Origin: Collinsella aerofaciens
Lineage (GTDB): Bacteria; Actinomycetota; Coriobacteriia; Coriobacteriales; Coriobacteriaceae
Direction: 5' to 3'
DNA length: 64,000 nucleotides
NCBI GenBank assembly: GCA_008680965.1
Contig: NAKE01000001.1
Location: 1,798,001-1,862,000, forward strand
A model generated the notes under the pieces. The model ran no database searches, was not told the origin of the DNA, and was given only the letters and a program-made list of their open reading frames with translations. Shown one piece after another: positions 50,394-58,970 of the stretch (position 1 is the stretch's first letter; the number at the start of each line of letters is the position of its first letter). The position numbers and the translations under genes were made by a program.

Positions 50394-51194
50394 CTAGTAC
50401 GGCTCAAACGAACCAATCACTCGGGACGACAGCTCAGCGCCCGCCTTCATACACGCCGGAATATCAAGGCCATCGATCACGCCCTTGGTAAACCCGGCAA
50501 TATACGAGTCGCCGGCACCCACGGTATTAACGACCTTCTCCGCCGGTACGATCCCGCACTCATAGAAGCGCTCACCGTCATAGGCAATGCTTCCCTTCTC
50601 GCCAAGCGTGGCAACCGCAACGCGCGGTCCCAGCTCCTGTACGTGACGTACCCAATCACGCAGCTCCGGAGTGTCCTCTTCAAACGACATGAACGCATAG
50701 TCAACGTAGGGAAAATGGTTCTCGCAGGCATATTCGGGATCCTGGCTGAACACCGAGAAGTCCATAACCACCGTCTTGCCCGCATCATGCCATTCGGGCA
50801 GGAGGTCCAAACAATTGCCAAACAGGTCGGTATGGATGATGTCATGCTCTAGGATAAACGCCCGGTCATCTTCATTCGGACGATATGTCTCCATTACGCC
50901 ATCGATTGCCTCGAGATGCACGCGATCGACGCCGTCTTTCAATGCCATGAGCATCACCGAGGTGTCGCCATCCTCCACCCGCAGATGTGAGATATCGAAC
51001 CCCTCAGCGGCCAGCGCCTCTCTCATCTTGTCTCCGTACTCGTCCTTGCCGACAACCGACACGGCGGATACCGAAACGCCCATTCGTGCAAGATGGATAC
51101 CCCAGTCAATGCCATTGCCAGTCGGATAGAACACGCCGATGTTCTGATAGACGTCCGCGCAGCAAAAACCAGCCGCACACGCTTTAATGCCCAT
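50394..51194 (-). CDS. PfkB-family sugar kinase 1 (FrlD-like)
   Basis: A 266-residue ribokinase-family kinase, the size of fructoselysine 6-kinase FrlD (260). FCCADVYQNIGVFYPTGNG corresponds to the substrate-binding start (GGN loop changed to TGNG), VAVATLGEKGSIAYDGERFY and KVVNTVGAGDSYIAGFTKGV carry the nucleotide site and catalytic Asp. ATG 51194 has GGAG upstream. It lies downstream of a second FrlD-like kinase, from which it is separated by a terminator-like hairpin. Confidence 0.85.
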   Translation of the reverse strand: MGIKACAAGFCCADVYQNIGVFYPTGNGIDWGIHLARMGVSVSAVSVVGKDEYGDKMREALAAEGFDISHLRVEDGDTSVMLMALKDGVDRVHLEAIDGVMETYRPNEDDRAFILEHDIIHTDLFGNCLDLLPEWHDAGKTVVMDFSVFSQDPEYACENHFPYVDYAFMSFEEDTPELRDWVRHVQELGPRVAVATLGEKGSIAYDGERFYECGIVPAEKVVNTVGAGDSYIAGFTKGVIDGLDIPACMKAGAELSSRVIGSFEPY

Positions 51195-51211
51195 AGTCTT
51201 CTCCAATGTTC

Positions 51212-51245
51212 AAAAGGGGACCCACCACATGGCGAGCCCCCTTTT
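51212..51245 (-). terminator. Terminator-like hairpin inside the operon
   Basis: AAAAGGGG (51212-51219) pairs with CCCCTTTT (51238-51245), with GGTGGG/CTCGCC-type inner pairing. On the minus strand it lies after kinase 2 and before kinase 1, so expression of the distal genes may be reduced or start anew. Confidence 0.6.
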
Positions 51246-51315
51246 CGCGTTTCGCTTATTGTTTTGCATCGGCTGTCCAAAGCCTCATAGCCAGACCGCC
51301 GTACGCTTTCTTAAG

Positions 51316-52179
51316 CTATTCGACGATTGGTGCTCCGTGGCCCCAAGAACCTTCCATGCCGCACACGGTCGAGGCAAACCCGGCAGCAAAGTCGAGCGCG
51401 CGCTCGATGGCCTCGGCGCCATCCTCACCACGCTTGGCGGAATCGAGATAGCACATCAAAAACGAGGTGAGGAACGAGTCGCCCGCCCCCATGGTGTCCT
51501 TCATGTCCGTTACCGGTTTAGCCAGCTGGCGGTAATAACGCTCGCCGTCGTAAGCAATGCAGCCCTCGGCGCCCGCCGTAGCCGACACAAAACGCGGACC
51601 CAGGCCCTTCACCCATGCCAGACGCTCGCGAATCTCGTCCTCGCTCGCGGCATCCGCCGCACTAAAGAAAGCAAAATCGACGTAGGGCGCAATCTGCTCG
51701 TAGTACTCGTCGGTGGAGTCGTCCGAAAAGTCAAAAGAGACCGTGACGCCCGCAGCCTTCAACTTGGGCAGCTCGCGCTCGGTGAAGCAATAGTTGCCCG
51801 AATGAACCACATCGAACTGCTTCATGTACGAAAGGTCAAAGCGATCGAGAACATAGCGCGCATCGCCACGGATACCGCCCTCGTTGGAGCCGAGGAAGAC
51901 ACGGTCACCGTCAACGACGGTCACGCGAGCCGCTCCGTTCTCGCCAATCATCTGCTCGCACTTGTCAAGCTCGATACCCTCATCCTCGAGGCTTGCAATG
52001 ACATGCTCGGCAGCGGCGTCATTGCCAAAAATGCCCATGTATGCAGAGCGTGCGGCACCGCATTTCTTGGCATAAACGGCGAAGTTCACCGCATTGCCGC
52101 CGGGATACATGGTGTGGATATGCTCGTAGCGATCGACGACGTTGTCGCCAAATCCGAGCGCGTTAACGTTAAATGCCAT
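51316..52179 (-). CDS. PfkB-family sugar kinase 2 (FrlD-like)
   Basis: A 287-residue PfkB kinase closer to FrlD: GFGDNVVDRYEHIHTMYPGG and NAVNFAVYAKKCGA match the E. coli FrlD start (GGNAVNVAVYC), FDFSDDSTDEYYEQIAPYVD matches FDFSDKWD..., and KDTMGAGDSFLTSF holds the catalytic Asp. It would phosphorylate the sugar part of a fructosamine-type substrate for cleavage by the deglycase encoded just upstream. ATG 52179 has AAGGGG upstream. Confidence 0.87.
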   Translation of the reverse strand: MAFNVNALGFGDNVVDRYEHIHTMYPGGNAVNFAVYAKKCGAARSAYMGIFGNDAAAEHVIASLEDEGIELDKCEQMIGENGAARVTVVDGDRVFLGSNEGGIRGDARYVLDRFDLSYMKQFDVVHSGNYCFTERELPKLKAAGVTVSFDFSDDSTDEYYEQIAPYVDFAFFSAADAASEDEIRERLAWVKGLGPRFVSATAGAEGCIAYDGERYYRQLAKPVTDMKDTMGAGDSFLTSFLMCYLDSAKRGEDGAEAIERALDFAAGFASTVCGMEGSWGHGAPIVE

Positions 52180-52193
52180 GGCCTTTGCCCCTT

Positions 52194-53162
52194 CTAGTAC
52201 TCGACAACACCCATATAGCGACGGAAATCGGGATCGTGATCAAACACCTTGCCGCGTGCAGCACGCAGCTCGCAGTTCATGGCGTAGAACAGCACCGGGT
52301 CCAGATAGGCACGGACGCTCGCCGGCACGGCTTCCATACCGTACTCCTTGGCATCGAGCACCATCAGCGTATCGGTATGCGTCTTAAGGAACGCAAGGGC
52401 GCGCTCGTCCATAGCACGGCACTCGCTGGAGCCCATCTGCAGGAAGTAAAAAACGCCATCCTGAGTAGCCTCGAAGGGGCCGTGGAAGTACTCGGCAGAG
52501 TGGATGTAGCTGCAGTGCTGCCACTGCATCTCCATAAGAGAGCAGATAGCGAAACCGTAGGTCTGACTAAAGTTGGGACCGCTGCCCAGAATGTAGAAGA
52601 ACTCGTGCTCCTGGCAAAGCTTGGCAAAACGATCGCCTAGCTCGGCATTTACCTTCACACGTGCCGGGGGAAGAATCTTATCCATCTCGGCGATACCGGC
52701 ATACATATCGGCAAGATCGGCGTAGCCCTCCTGCTGATCGAGCAGCTCGGCCGCAAGCGACAGCGAAATGCCAGCGGGGACCTCGGCCTGCGGCACGCCC
52801 TCGCCCCACGGGTAGACCCACGTGGTCCACTTGCCGGAGTCAATCTTGGATCCAGCGTTGTCGGTCTGGGCGATCACCGTAGCGCCGGCAGCAAGGGCAA
52901 TCTCGCAGCCCTCGACGACCTCGGGGGTGTTGCCACTGTGGCTGCAAGCAATGACCAGGGATTTCTCGCCCAAGCGGCGCGGGCGCATGATATCAAACTC
53001 GCGAGCCGTATAGATATACGAAGTGAAGGTGGTTGCCTCGCGCTGCAGAAGCTCATGAGCCGGGATCAAATCGATCATGGAGCCACCGCAAGCAATCCAG
53101 TAGACGCTGTCGAACTTGCCCTTCTCGGCAATTGCCTCTTTGATCAGATCGTGTGCGTTCAT
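52194..53162 (-). CDS. SIS-domain fructosamine-6-phosphate deglycase (FrlB-like)
   Basis: A 322-residue double-SIS-domain protein. SVYWIACGGSMIDLIPAHEL and KSLVIACSHSGNTPEVVEGC are the two sugar-phosphate binding segments; CSYIHSAEYFHGPFEATQDG aligns with FrlB SGEFRHGPLE, keeping the Glu and His used for catalysis in FrlB/FraB. The end DHDPDFRRYMGVVEY matches FrlB DHNPDERRYYGGLVEY. It should split a 6-phosphorylated Amadori compound into glucose 6-phosphate and the amine. The amine partner (lysine or other) is not determined. ATG 53162 has AAAGGAA upstream. Confidence 0.87.
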   Translation of the reverse strand: MNAHDLIKEAIAEKGKFDSVYWIACGGSMIDLIPAHELLQREATTFTSYIYTAREFDIMRPRRLGEKSLVIACSHSGNTPEVVEGCEIALAAGATVIAQTDNAGSKIDSGKWTTWVYPWGEGVPQAEVPAGISLSLAAELLDQQEGYADLADMYAGIAEMDKILPPARVKVNAELGDRFAKLCQEHEFFYILGSGPNFSQTYGFAICSLMEMQWQHCSYIHSAEYFHGPFEATQDGVFYFLQMGSSECRAMDERALAFLKTHTDTLMVLDAKEYGMEAVPASVRAYLDPVLFYAMNCELRAARGKVFDHDPDFRRYMGVVEY

Positions 53163-53224
53163 ATCCAGTTCCTTTCTTGTTTGGTCCGCAATCAATGACG
53201 TTGGCTGCGTGGCCGATAGTTGTT

Positions 53225-54076
53225 TTAGTCAATCAGATATTTCTCGAATGCGGCCATGTTCTTGGCATCTGCCGCCGCCGGGTCATCGTAGTAACGCCCG
53301 TCCGTGATTTCCTGGCCCAGCATGCCATCGAAACCATGGGCATTAAGCGTGGCGACGAAGGCGTCCATATCGTGCTTGCCATCGCCCCACACCAGATGGC
53401 CATACGGGTCACCGTCGATAAAGTGCATCTCGTGAATTGCCCCATCACCAAAGGCGGCAAACCAGTCCTCGAGCGTCTCGCCCGCAACGCCCATCGCGGT
53501 TGTATCAACCATGGGCTGTAAGTACGGGCTCGCGACCTCGTCAATCATGCGCTTCGCATCGGAAACCGTCGTTACAAGGTTGCTCTCCTCGGGACGCAGG
53601 CTTTCCATCGTAAGCACCAGACCGTGCTCACCGGCATACTCCGCCAGAATGGACAAGTGCTCGCGGCTGCGCTTCCAGGCTTCCTCGCGGTCCTCGTCCC
53701 AGTCGCCCCAGCCCGAGTTGACGGACATACGGTCGCACCCAAGCACCTCGGCAAGCTCAATGCCGTGCTTAAAGTACGCCAGGCTGCGCTGTTCATGCAG
53801 CGGTTTGCGTGCGCAGTACTGCCAAGGATAGACAACATTCTCGGGGCACAGAGTACGATACCTAAGCCCACGGTCTGCAGCCTTTTTCGCCAGGACCTCA
53901 GCCTCAAAGTAGCCCGTGTGGTCGAGCGTCACATGCGGCTCCGCACACCACAGCTCAATGGACTCAAAGCCCAAGCGCTGCTGCACATCAAGGAAGTAAT
54001 CGAGCGACCACATGATGTAGTGGATATTCATGCCCGCAATCTGCTCGCGGCGCAGCGTCGGTTTGGATTCAGGCAT
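53225..54076 (-). CDS. Sugar-isomerase-like TIM barrel (FrlC-like epimerase candidate)
   Basis: A 283-residue AP-endonuclease-2/xylose-isomerase-like TIM barrel. RLGFESIELWCAEPHVTLDH resembles FrlC ELGYDGIEIWGGRPHAF; LVLTMESLRPEESNLVTTVS matches DLILEPLTPYESNVV with the metal Glu, and PMVDTTAMGVAGE and IHEMHFIDGDPYGHLVWGDG supply Asp/His ligands. FrlC interconverts fructoselysine and psicoselysine. The reaction here is inferred from context. ATG 54076 has AAGGAGG upstream and starts just before the upstream stop region, so the genes are tightly linked. Confidence 0.83.
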   Translation of the reverse strand: MPESKPTLRREQIAGMNIHYIMWSLDYFLDVQQRLGFESIELWCAEPHVTLDHTGYFEAEVLAKKAADRGLRYRTLCPENVVYPWQYCARKPLHEQRSLAYFKHGIELAEVLGCDRMSVNSGWGDWDEDREEAWKRSREHLSILAEYAGEHGLVLTMESLRPEESNLVTTVSDAKRMIDEVASPYLQPMVDTTAMGVAGETLEDWFAAFGDGAIHEMHFIDGDPYGHLVWGDGKHDMDAFVATLNAHGFDGMLGQEITDGRYYDDPAAADAKNMAAFEKYLID

Positions 54077-54077
54077 C

Positions 54078-55661
54078 TTATGCCTCCTTATTTCGATCGA
54101 ACACGATTTGTCCGTCCGACATCGTCATATCAACCGCAAGATCGCGTGCGTCGCGATAATCGAGGTCGAACACATCCCGATCGAGCACGCAGATATCGGC
54201 AAGCTTGCCAACCTCAAGCGTACCCAGCTCGTCTTCGCGCATCAGATCGTACGCGCCCCCGGCAGTCCAAGCGCGCAAGAGCTCGACAAGCGTCAGCGTG
54301 TTGACCTCATTCACGGGCAGTCCGTCGGCGAAGAATCCACCGCACGCGCTGTATATTGACTCGCCCAGGCTCGGAATCAGCAGTGGCAAATCCGTTCCAC
54401 AGCACACTGTGCATCCGGAATCTTCCATGCCGCGGCGATTCCAGCTGTGCAAAAGTCGCGTCTCGCCAATTTGTCGACGCATCATCGACAGGCAATCCTC
54501 GCGCCGGTCCAGCGTCAGAATCTGCGGATAGACCTCGCAAATTCCACCTAACTTGCCAAACTCGACAAGATCGGTCGGGTCAGAGTTCTCGAGATCGGTA
54601 ATCGCATGGCGGCGAAGCATCCGTCCATGCTCGTCTCGAGGCAGCGAGGCATAGAGCGCCACGGTGCGGCGAACGGCGCCATCGCCCTGGCAATGCAAGG
54701 AGTATCGGAAGCCCTCAGCATCAATTGCACGCAGCTCGTTCTCAATCAGATCCCACTCTGGCTCCTCGACGACCGTCTTGCCGGCAGCGCCCGCATCGGC
54801 CGTGTCCTCATAGGGGTCAATCATCTCAGCAAGCCCCACCCATACGCCGCGATCGGTCATACGGTTGAAGCCAGAAAAACGAACGAACGGTCCCCGGAAG
54901 CGCTCTCGCGCCTCGCGGGCATATGCCAGATTTGCACCGGCGCCCACCGGCTGCGACATCATAGAGACGCGAACCGTCAGCTCACCAGATTCCTCACGGC
55001 GAGCCATTTCGTCGGCAAAGCCGTAGTAGTCATCAAACGCCATTTCCTTGATGGCGGTAACGCCGCGCTCGTTAAGCATGCTCATGTAGTCCGAATACCC
55101 GGCACGCACCTCGGGCAGCGCGAGGAAATCGCTCATCATGCGCCAGATCTTCTCGGCATAGCACGCCTGGGGTGTAAAGCCATATCGCGCACTGGCGGCA
55201 GCATTGAGAACGCAGGTCTCCGCTCCCGGTGTAAAGCAGACGACGGGGATATCGCCAAAACAATCGTCAAACACAGCTGCCGTATTTGCGTTCTCGGCAT
55301 CCGATGCCAACGTTTCGGGTAGGTTGTGGCCAAAAGCCGCCGCGCAATCCGGATGATCTTCTTTCCATGCACGCAAGAGCGACACAGCCTCTTTGGCATC
55401 AGCGATGCCGGACAGATCAGACCCCAACATCCGCAGCGCCCAACCTGTATAGAAGGTATGCACATCGATCAGGCCAGGCATGACAGTGCGGTCGCCCAGG
55501 TCAACTACCTCGTCCGCCTGGGTCAAATACGAAGCTAGCTCACACTTGGCGCCAACAGCCTCAATTCGATTGCCACGGACCGCTACGAAACCTTCAAACG
55601 GCAGGTCCCCCGTACCGGTAAAGACGCTCTTAGACGTCAGGACCGTCAAACGATCAGACAT
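54078..55661 (-). CDS. Amidohydrolase-3 (YtcJ-like) with incomplete HxH motif
   Basis: A 527-residue amidohydrolase of the YtcJ type. It has the N-terminal small domain, then MPGLIDVHTFYTGWAL where the family usually reads DxHxH (second His is Phe). Further motifs are YSLHCQGDGAVRRTV (His, Asp), RRHAITDLENSDPTD where IEHA is usual, and CCGTDLPLLIPSLGE with the conserved Asp. So at least two expected ligands are changed. It may still hydrolyse an amide with one metal or act as a binding protein. ATG 55661 has AGGTGG upstream. It lies between the transporter and the epimerase-like gene. Confidence 0.82.
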   Translation of the reverse strand: MSDRLTVLTSKSVFTGTGDLPFEGFVAVRGNRIEAVGAKCELASYLTQADEVVDLGDRTVMPGLIDVHTFYTGWALRMLGSDLSGIADAKEAVSLLRAWKEDHPDCAAAFGHNLPETLASDAENANTAAVFDDCFGDIPVVCFTPGAETCVLNAAASARYGFTPQACYAEKIWRMMSDFLALPEVRAGYSDYMSMLNERGVTAIKEMAFDDYYGFADEMARREESGELTVRVSMMSQPVGAGANLAYAREARERFRGPFVRFSGFNRMTDRGVWVGLAEMIDPYEDTADAGAAGKTVVEEPEWDLIENELRAIDAEGFRYSLHCQGDGAVRRTVALYASLPRDEHGRMLRRHAITDLENSDPTDLVEFGKLGGICEVYPQILTLDRREDCLSMMRRQIGETRLLHSWNRRGMEDSGCTVCCGTDLPLLIPSLGESIYSACGGFFADGLPVNEVNTLTLVELLRAWTAGGAYDLMREDELGTLEVGKLADICVLDRDVFDLDYRDARDLAVDMTMSDGQIVFDRNKEA

Positions 55662-55670
55662 CACAACCAC

Positions 55671-57134
55671 CTACACCGGAAGCATGCCAGAGATTGCCGT
55701 TACGATCAGGCCAAAGACGACCATGAAAATGAAGAACTTCCAAATGGTCTTCCACCATTGGCCAAACGAAATCCTAGCCACGGCAAGACCGGCGACCGTC
55801 ATGCCCGCCACGGGGCTGATGGTGTTGATGGTCTGGTTGGCAAACTGGAGCGCGGTGACGGCCGCCTCGGGATTGAGGCCCATGAGCTCGGTCAGGGGGC
55901 CCATAACAGGCATGGTGAGCGCCGCCAGGCCAGAACTCGAGGGAACCAGCAAAGAGAGCAGGCCAAGAACGATATACATAAACGTGGTGTAGACGGCGGC
56001 GGGTGCACCGGCAAGCGCAGTAGCGAGCGCCTGGAGGATGGTGTCGATGATCATGCCGCCCTCGGCGATGACCAGAATACCGCGAGCGATACCGATAACG
56101 ATGGCAGCGTACGCAAAGTCGGCAAGACCCTTAACGAACTCCTCTGCAATCGTCTGCTGGTCAAGACCGCCCAGGATACCGGCAAGCAAGCCCATGCCAA
56201 GGAACACGGCGGAAATCTCATTCATGTACCAGCCCTGGGTAACAAGACCCCAGACGATAATGCCCATACCGCAAGCAAAATCGATAAGCACGAGCTTCTG
56301 ACGGATAGTGAACTCTTCCTCGATGGAGGCATCGGTCACGGAAAACTCAATACGCTTGAGCTTATCGTCCTCGTACACAATGGACGACTCGGGATTTTTC
56401 TTGACGCGCATGGCGTAGCGCATGGCCCATGCGATACCGACGGCAGTGAAGATGACCCAAGAAACGGCACGCAGCCACAGTTGCGGATTACCCTCGATGC
56501 CAATGATGCCTTGGGCGATCAAAACATTAAACGGGTCGATGGTCGAAGCACAATATCCCAAGTTAGGACCAAGGAAGCAGATGATGAATGCCGTCATCGA
56601 GTCATAACCGATACCCATCATGATGGGAATGAAGATGGCATAGAACGGCAGGGCTTCCTCAGACATACCAAACGTAGTGCCGCAAATGGACAGCAACGTC
56701 ATCGTGATGGGAATGATGAGGATGTCCTTGTTCTTGAGCTTTTTAATCACACGGCTCATGCCGGCATTCAAAGCGTTGGTCTTGGTGATGATTGCGAACG
56801 ATCCGCCAATCAATAAGACGAACGCAACGACGTCGGCAGCCTCTTGGATACCCTTGGTGGGCGCTTGCAGGACCGCGAAGATATCCTGGCCCAGATTGAT
56901 GGTCTCGCCGGTCTCGGAATCGGTGTAGTTCTTATCGACCTGTTCATAGGTTCCAGCAACGGCGACTTCACGCTCGCCCGCCGCTGTCGAAATCGTCTTG
57001 CGCTGGTACTGACCAGAGGGAACGATCCAAGTCAGGACCGCAAAGACAACGATCAGCAAGAACATGATCGTATAGACATGCGGTAATTTGAACTTAAAAC
57101 GTCTGTTTGTCTTCTTCGCCTTCGTATCTGACAT
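55671..57134 (-). CDS. YfcC-family membrane transporter
   Basis: A 487-residue carrier of the YfcC/DcuC-like (C4-dicarboxylate or basic amino acid uptake) family. It starts with a Lys-rich tail and FKLPHVYTIMFLLIVVFAVL TWIVPSGQYQR in two adjacent pieces, has about twelve helices, and typical GTTFGMSEEALPFYAIFIPI and LLVPSSSGLAALTMPVMGPL segments. As the first gene of the operon it probably brings in the glycated amino acid, taking the place of FrlA in E. coli. ATG 57134 has GGAGG seven bases upstream; a palindromic operator lies 43-65 bases upstream. Confidence 0.87.
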   Translation of the reverse strand: MSDTKAKKTNRRFKFKLPHVYTIMFLLIVVFAVLTWIVPSGQYQRKTISTAAGEREVAVAGTYEQVDKNYTDSETGETINLGQDIFAVLQAPTKGIQEAADVVAFVLLIGGSFAIITKTNALNAGMSRVIKKLKNKDILIIPITMTLLSICGTTFGMSEEALPFYAIFIPIMMGIGYDSMTAFIICFLGPNLGYCASTIDPFNVLIAQGIIGIEGNPQLWLRAVSWVIFTAVGIAWAMRYAMRVKKNPESSIVYEDDKLKRIEFSVTDASIEEEFTIRQKLVLIDFACGMGIIVWGLVTQGWYMNEISAVFLGMGLLAGILGGLDQQTIAEEFVKGLADFAYAAIVIGIARGILVIAEGGMIIDTILQALATALAGAPAAVYTTFMYIVLGLLSLLVPSSSGLAALTMPVMGPLTELMGLNPEAAVTALQFANQTINTISPVAGMTVAGLAVARISFGQWWKTIWKFFIFMVVFGLIVTAISGMLPV

Positions 57135-57176
57135 AGATACCTCCAAAGAACTCGAGACTGCATCGCATCTCGCTTC

Positions 57177-57199
57177 AACGTTTGCACAATGCAAACGTT
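57177..57199 (-). promoter_or_regulatory. 23-base palindromic operator upstream of the transporter gene
   Basis: AACGTTTGCA (57177-57186), spacer CAA, TGCAAACGTT (57190-57199): perfect ten-base arms. It lies in the promoter region of the operon and is the best candidate binding site for the GntR regulator encoded next to it. Confidence 0.7.
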
Positions 57200-57305
57200 C
57201 TATGACGTCCCATAGATTACCAGCAGCTTTTCTCGTCATCAAGATAATTTCAAACTGATTGCCGCAACGCGGTTGAACGGTTGCGTTTGCGCCGTGAACG
57301 GTATG

Positions 57306-57339
57306 GAGGCGCCCGGTGAGATGATCCACCGGGCGTCTC
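57306..57339 (-). terminator. Terminator after the GntR gene
   Basis: GAGGCGCCCGGTG (57306-57318) pairs with CACCGGGCGTCTC (57327-57339) with one mismatch. It isolates the regulator gene from the transporter operon on the same strand. Confidence 0.75.
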
Positions 57340-57352
57340 AATTCGCAATGTC

Positions 57353-58096
57353 CTAGATGTCAAAAACGTAGCGAGACCCAACGATCCGCTGACGACCGAT
57401 GATAAACGGCCGCCGCTGCTCGTCGAAAAAGAAGGCTTCCATATAAAACAAGGGTTCGCCAACGGGAACTGCCAACAGCCGAGCGACCTCGGGCGACGCG
57501 CACGCGATCTCGAGTGTGCACGGGTCGGTAAACGCGGGCGTACGGCCCGTCCGGTTACGCACGAACTCAAAAATGGATTGGTTAGATAGAGGTGCCGTTG
57601 ATAGATAAGCGTTGTCCTCGTAAACGTATATGTTGTTCTCGAGCATGACGGGGACTCCATCGGCAGTACGCACACGCTCAACGCAAATCAAATCAGTTCC
57701 AACGGGAACACCAAAGAACTGCGCTTCGGTGGAATCCGCCGGCAGTATCTTTCTCGAAATGACGCACGCCCCCGGCTCCATTCCGTTAACGCGGCATGCG
57801 TCCGAAAAACTCTGGACGTCATCCTTCTGGCGAATCTTGCGCTTAAGCTTGGGGGCATTGACAAACGTGCCTTTCCCCTGCCGCTTCGTTAGATAGCCCT
57901 GCTGGACGAGCTCCTCAATAGCGCGTCGCACGGTAACGCGGCCAACTTTATAGCTCTCAGCCAATTCGAATTCATTGGGTATCCGCGCGCCCGCCTTGTA
58001 GGCACCGGAGTTAATTTCGTTTTTAATGATATCGATAACCTGTTGGTACAGCGGTATCGCTGCTTTACCGTCAGTTAGCCCTTCAGTCGGTGGCAT
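57353..58096 (-). CDS. GntR-family regulator with UTRA effector domain
   Basis: A 247-residue regulator of the HutC/FrlR type. The winged helix (residues 10-80: PLYQQVIDIIKNEINSGAYK, RIPNEFELAESYKVGRVTVR) is followed by a UTRA domain (about 95-245: VERVRTADGVPVMLENNIYV, GEPLFYMEAFFFDEQRRPFI), the fold that binds phosphorylated sugars or similar inducers. Like FrlR in E. coli it lies beside the deglycase operon and probably represses it through the palindrome at 57177-57199. ATG 58096 has AGAGGG upstream. Confidence 0.9.
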   Translation of the reverse strand: MPPTEGLTDGKAAIPLYQQVIDIIKNEINSGAYKAGARIPNEFELAESYKVGRVTVRRAIEELVQQGYLTKRQGKGTFVNAPKLKRKIRQKDDVQSFSDACRVNGMEPGACVISRKILPADSTEAQFFGVPVGTDLICVERVRTADGVPVMLENNIYVYEDNAYLSTAPLSNQSIFEFVRNRTGRTPAFTDPCTLEIACASPEVARLLAVPVGEPLFYMEAFFFDEQRRPFIIGRQRIVGSRYVFDI

Positions 58097-58126
58097 ATAC
58101 CCTCTCCCAGCACAATTAAGTCTAAA

Positions 58127-58163
58127 GCGGGCCCAAGGGCATTCAACAAGCCCTTAAGCCCGC
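58127..58163 (-). terminator. Terminator after the beta-PGM-like gene
   Basis: GCGGGC (58127-58132) and AAGGGC (58135-58140) pair with GCCCTT (58150-58155) and GCCCGC (58158-58163). Confidence 0.7.
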
Positions 58164-58246
58164 ATTAGCATTAAGTATGCTTGCTGCCGCACCAAAATGT
58201 CGGGTATTTACTCATCGGACCCGAAAAACGCGCAACTACCGCGCTC

Positions 58247-58906
58247 CTAAGAAAGCGTGAGCAGCTCCGGCAGCTGGTCGATAATCTTGTCCGCGGCATC
58301 CTGGCTAAAGCCAAAGCGCTCCTCGCGCTTGGCAATGACCGTCAGGCCGGCTCGCTTGCCGGCAGTGATGCCAGGCACCGAGTCCTCAACGCAGCAGCAG
58401 CGATTCGCGGGCAGCCCCAGCAGATCCAGCGCATGCAGGTAGATGTCGGGCTCGGGCTTGCTCTCCTTAAACTGCTCGCCGCTCACCACATACTCAAAGG
58501 CATCCGACAGCCCGCATGCGTTGAGCACTTCCTCGATGCTAACCATGGGAGACGAGCTGGCAAGCGCCACGCGAACGCCACGGCGCGGCAGCTCTCGAAT
58601 CGTATCCACGGCGCCTGGGTTAATCAAAGCCTGATAGTCGCGCGGACGTTTATGCGCCCACTCGTCCCAACGGGCCAACGCTTCCTCGCCAGTGAAATGC
58701 CCCCTACCGGCGCGCTCAAACCAATCGACCAGCATATGCAGGAAGAACTGATGGGAGGTACCGACCTGCCCATTCAACTCCTCTTGAGTCAGATTAAGCC
58801 CCAGCTCCTTGGCAAACGCGGCAGTCTCGCCCAAGTAGTAATACTCGGTATCGACAATGACGCCGTCCATGTCAAAGATAACGGCGTCGAACGGAAATGC
58901 GGACAC
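58247..58906 (-). CDS. HAD-superfamily phosphatase, beta-phosphoglucomutase-like
   Basis: A 219-residue HAD hydrolase with the helical cap typical of beta-phosphoglucomutase relatives. FDAVIFDMDGVIVDTEYYY holds the nucleophile Asp, VRVALASSSPMVSIEEVL motif II, SKPEPDIYLHALDLLG the Lys, and CVEDSVPGITAGKRAG the acidic motif. It dephosphorylates or isomerises a sugar phosphate. GTG 58906 is chosen for GGGAGGG six bases upstream. It lies upstream of the GntR gene on the same strand, separated by a terminator, so a role in the glycated amino acid pathway is possible but not required. Confidence 0.88.
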   Translation of the reverse strand: MSAFPFDAVIFDMDGVIVDTEYYYLGETAAFAKELGLNLTQEELNGQVGTSHQFFLHMLVDWFERAGRGHFTGEEALARWDEWAHKRPRDYQALINPGAVDTIRELPRRGVRVALASSSPMVSIEEVLNACGLSDAFEYVVSGEQFKESKPEPDIYLHALDLLGLPANRCCCVEDSVPGITAGKRAGLTVIAKREERFGFSQDAADKIIDQLPELLTLS

Positions 58907-58970
58907 GGCACCCTCCCTAACAAAAGGACGCCCGCGAGCAGGCGCCCGAATCATGCATTAATCGGCGATT

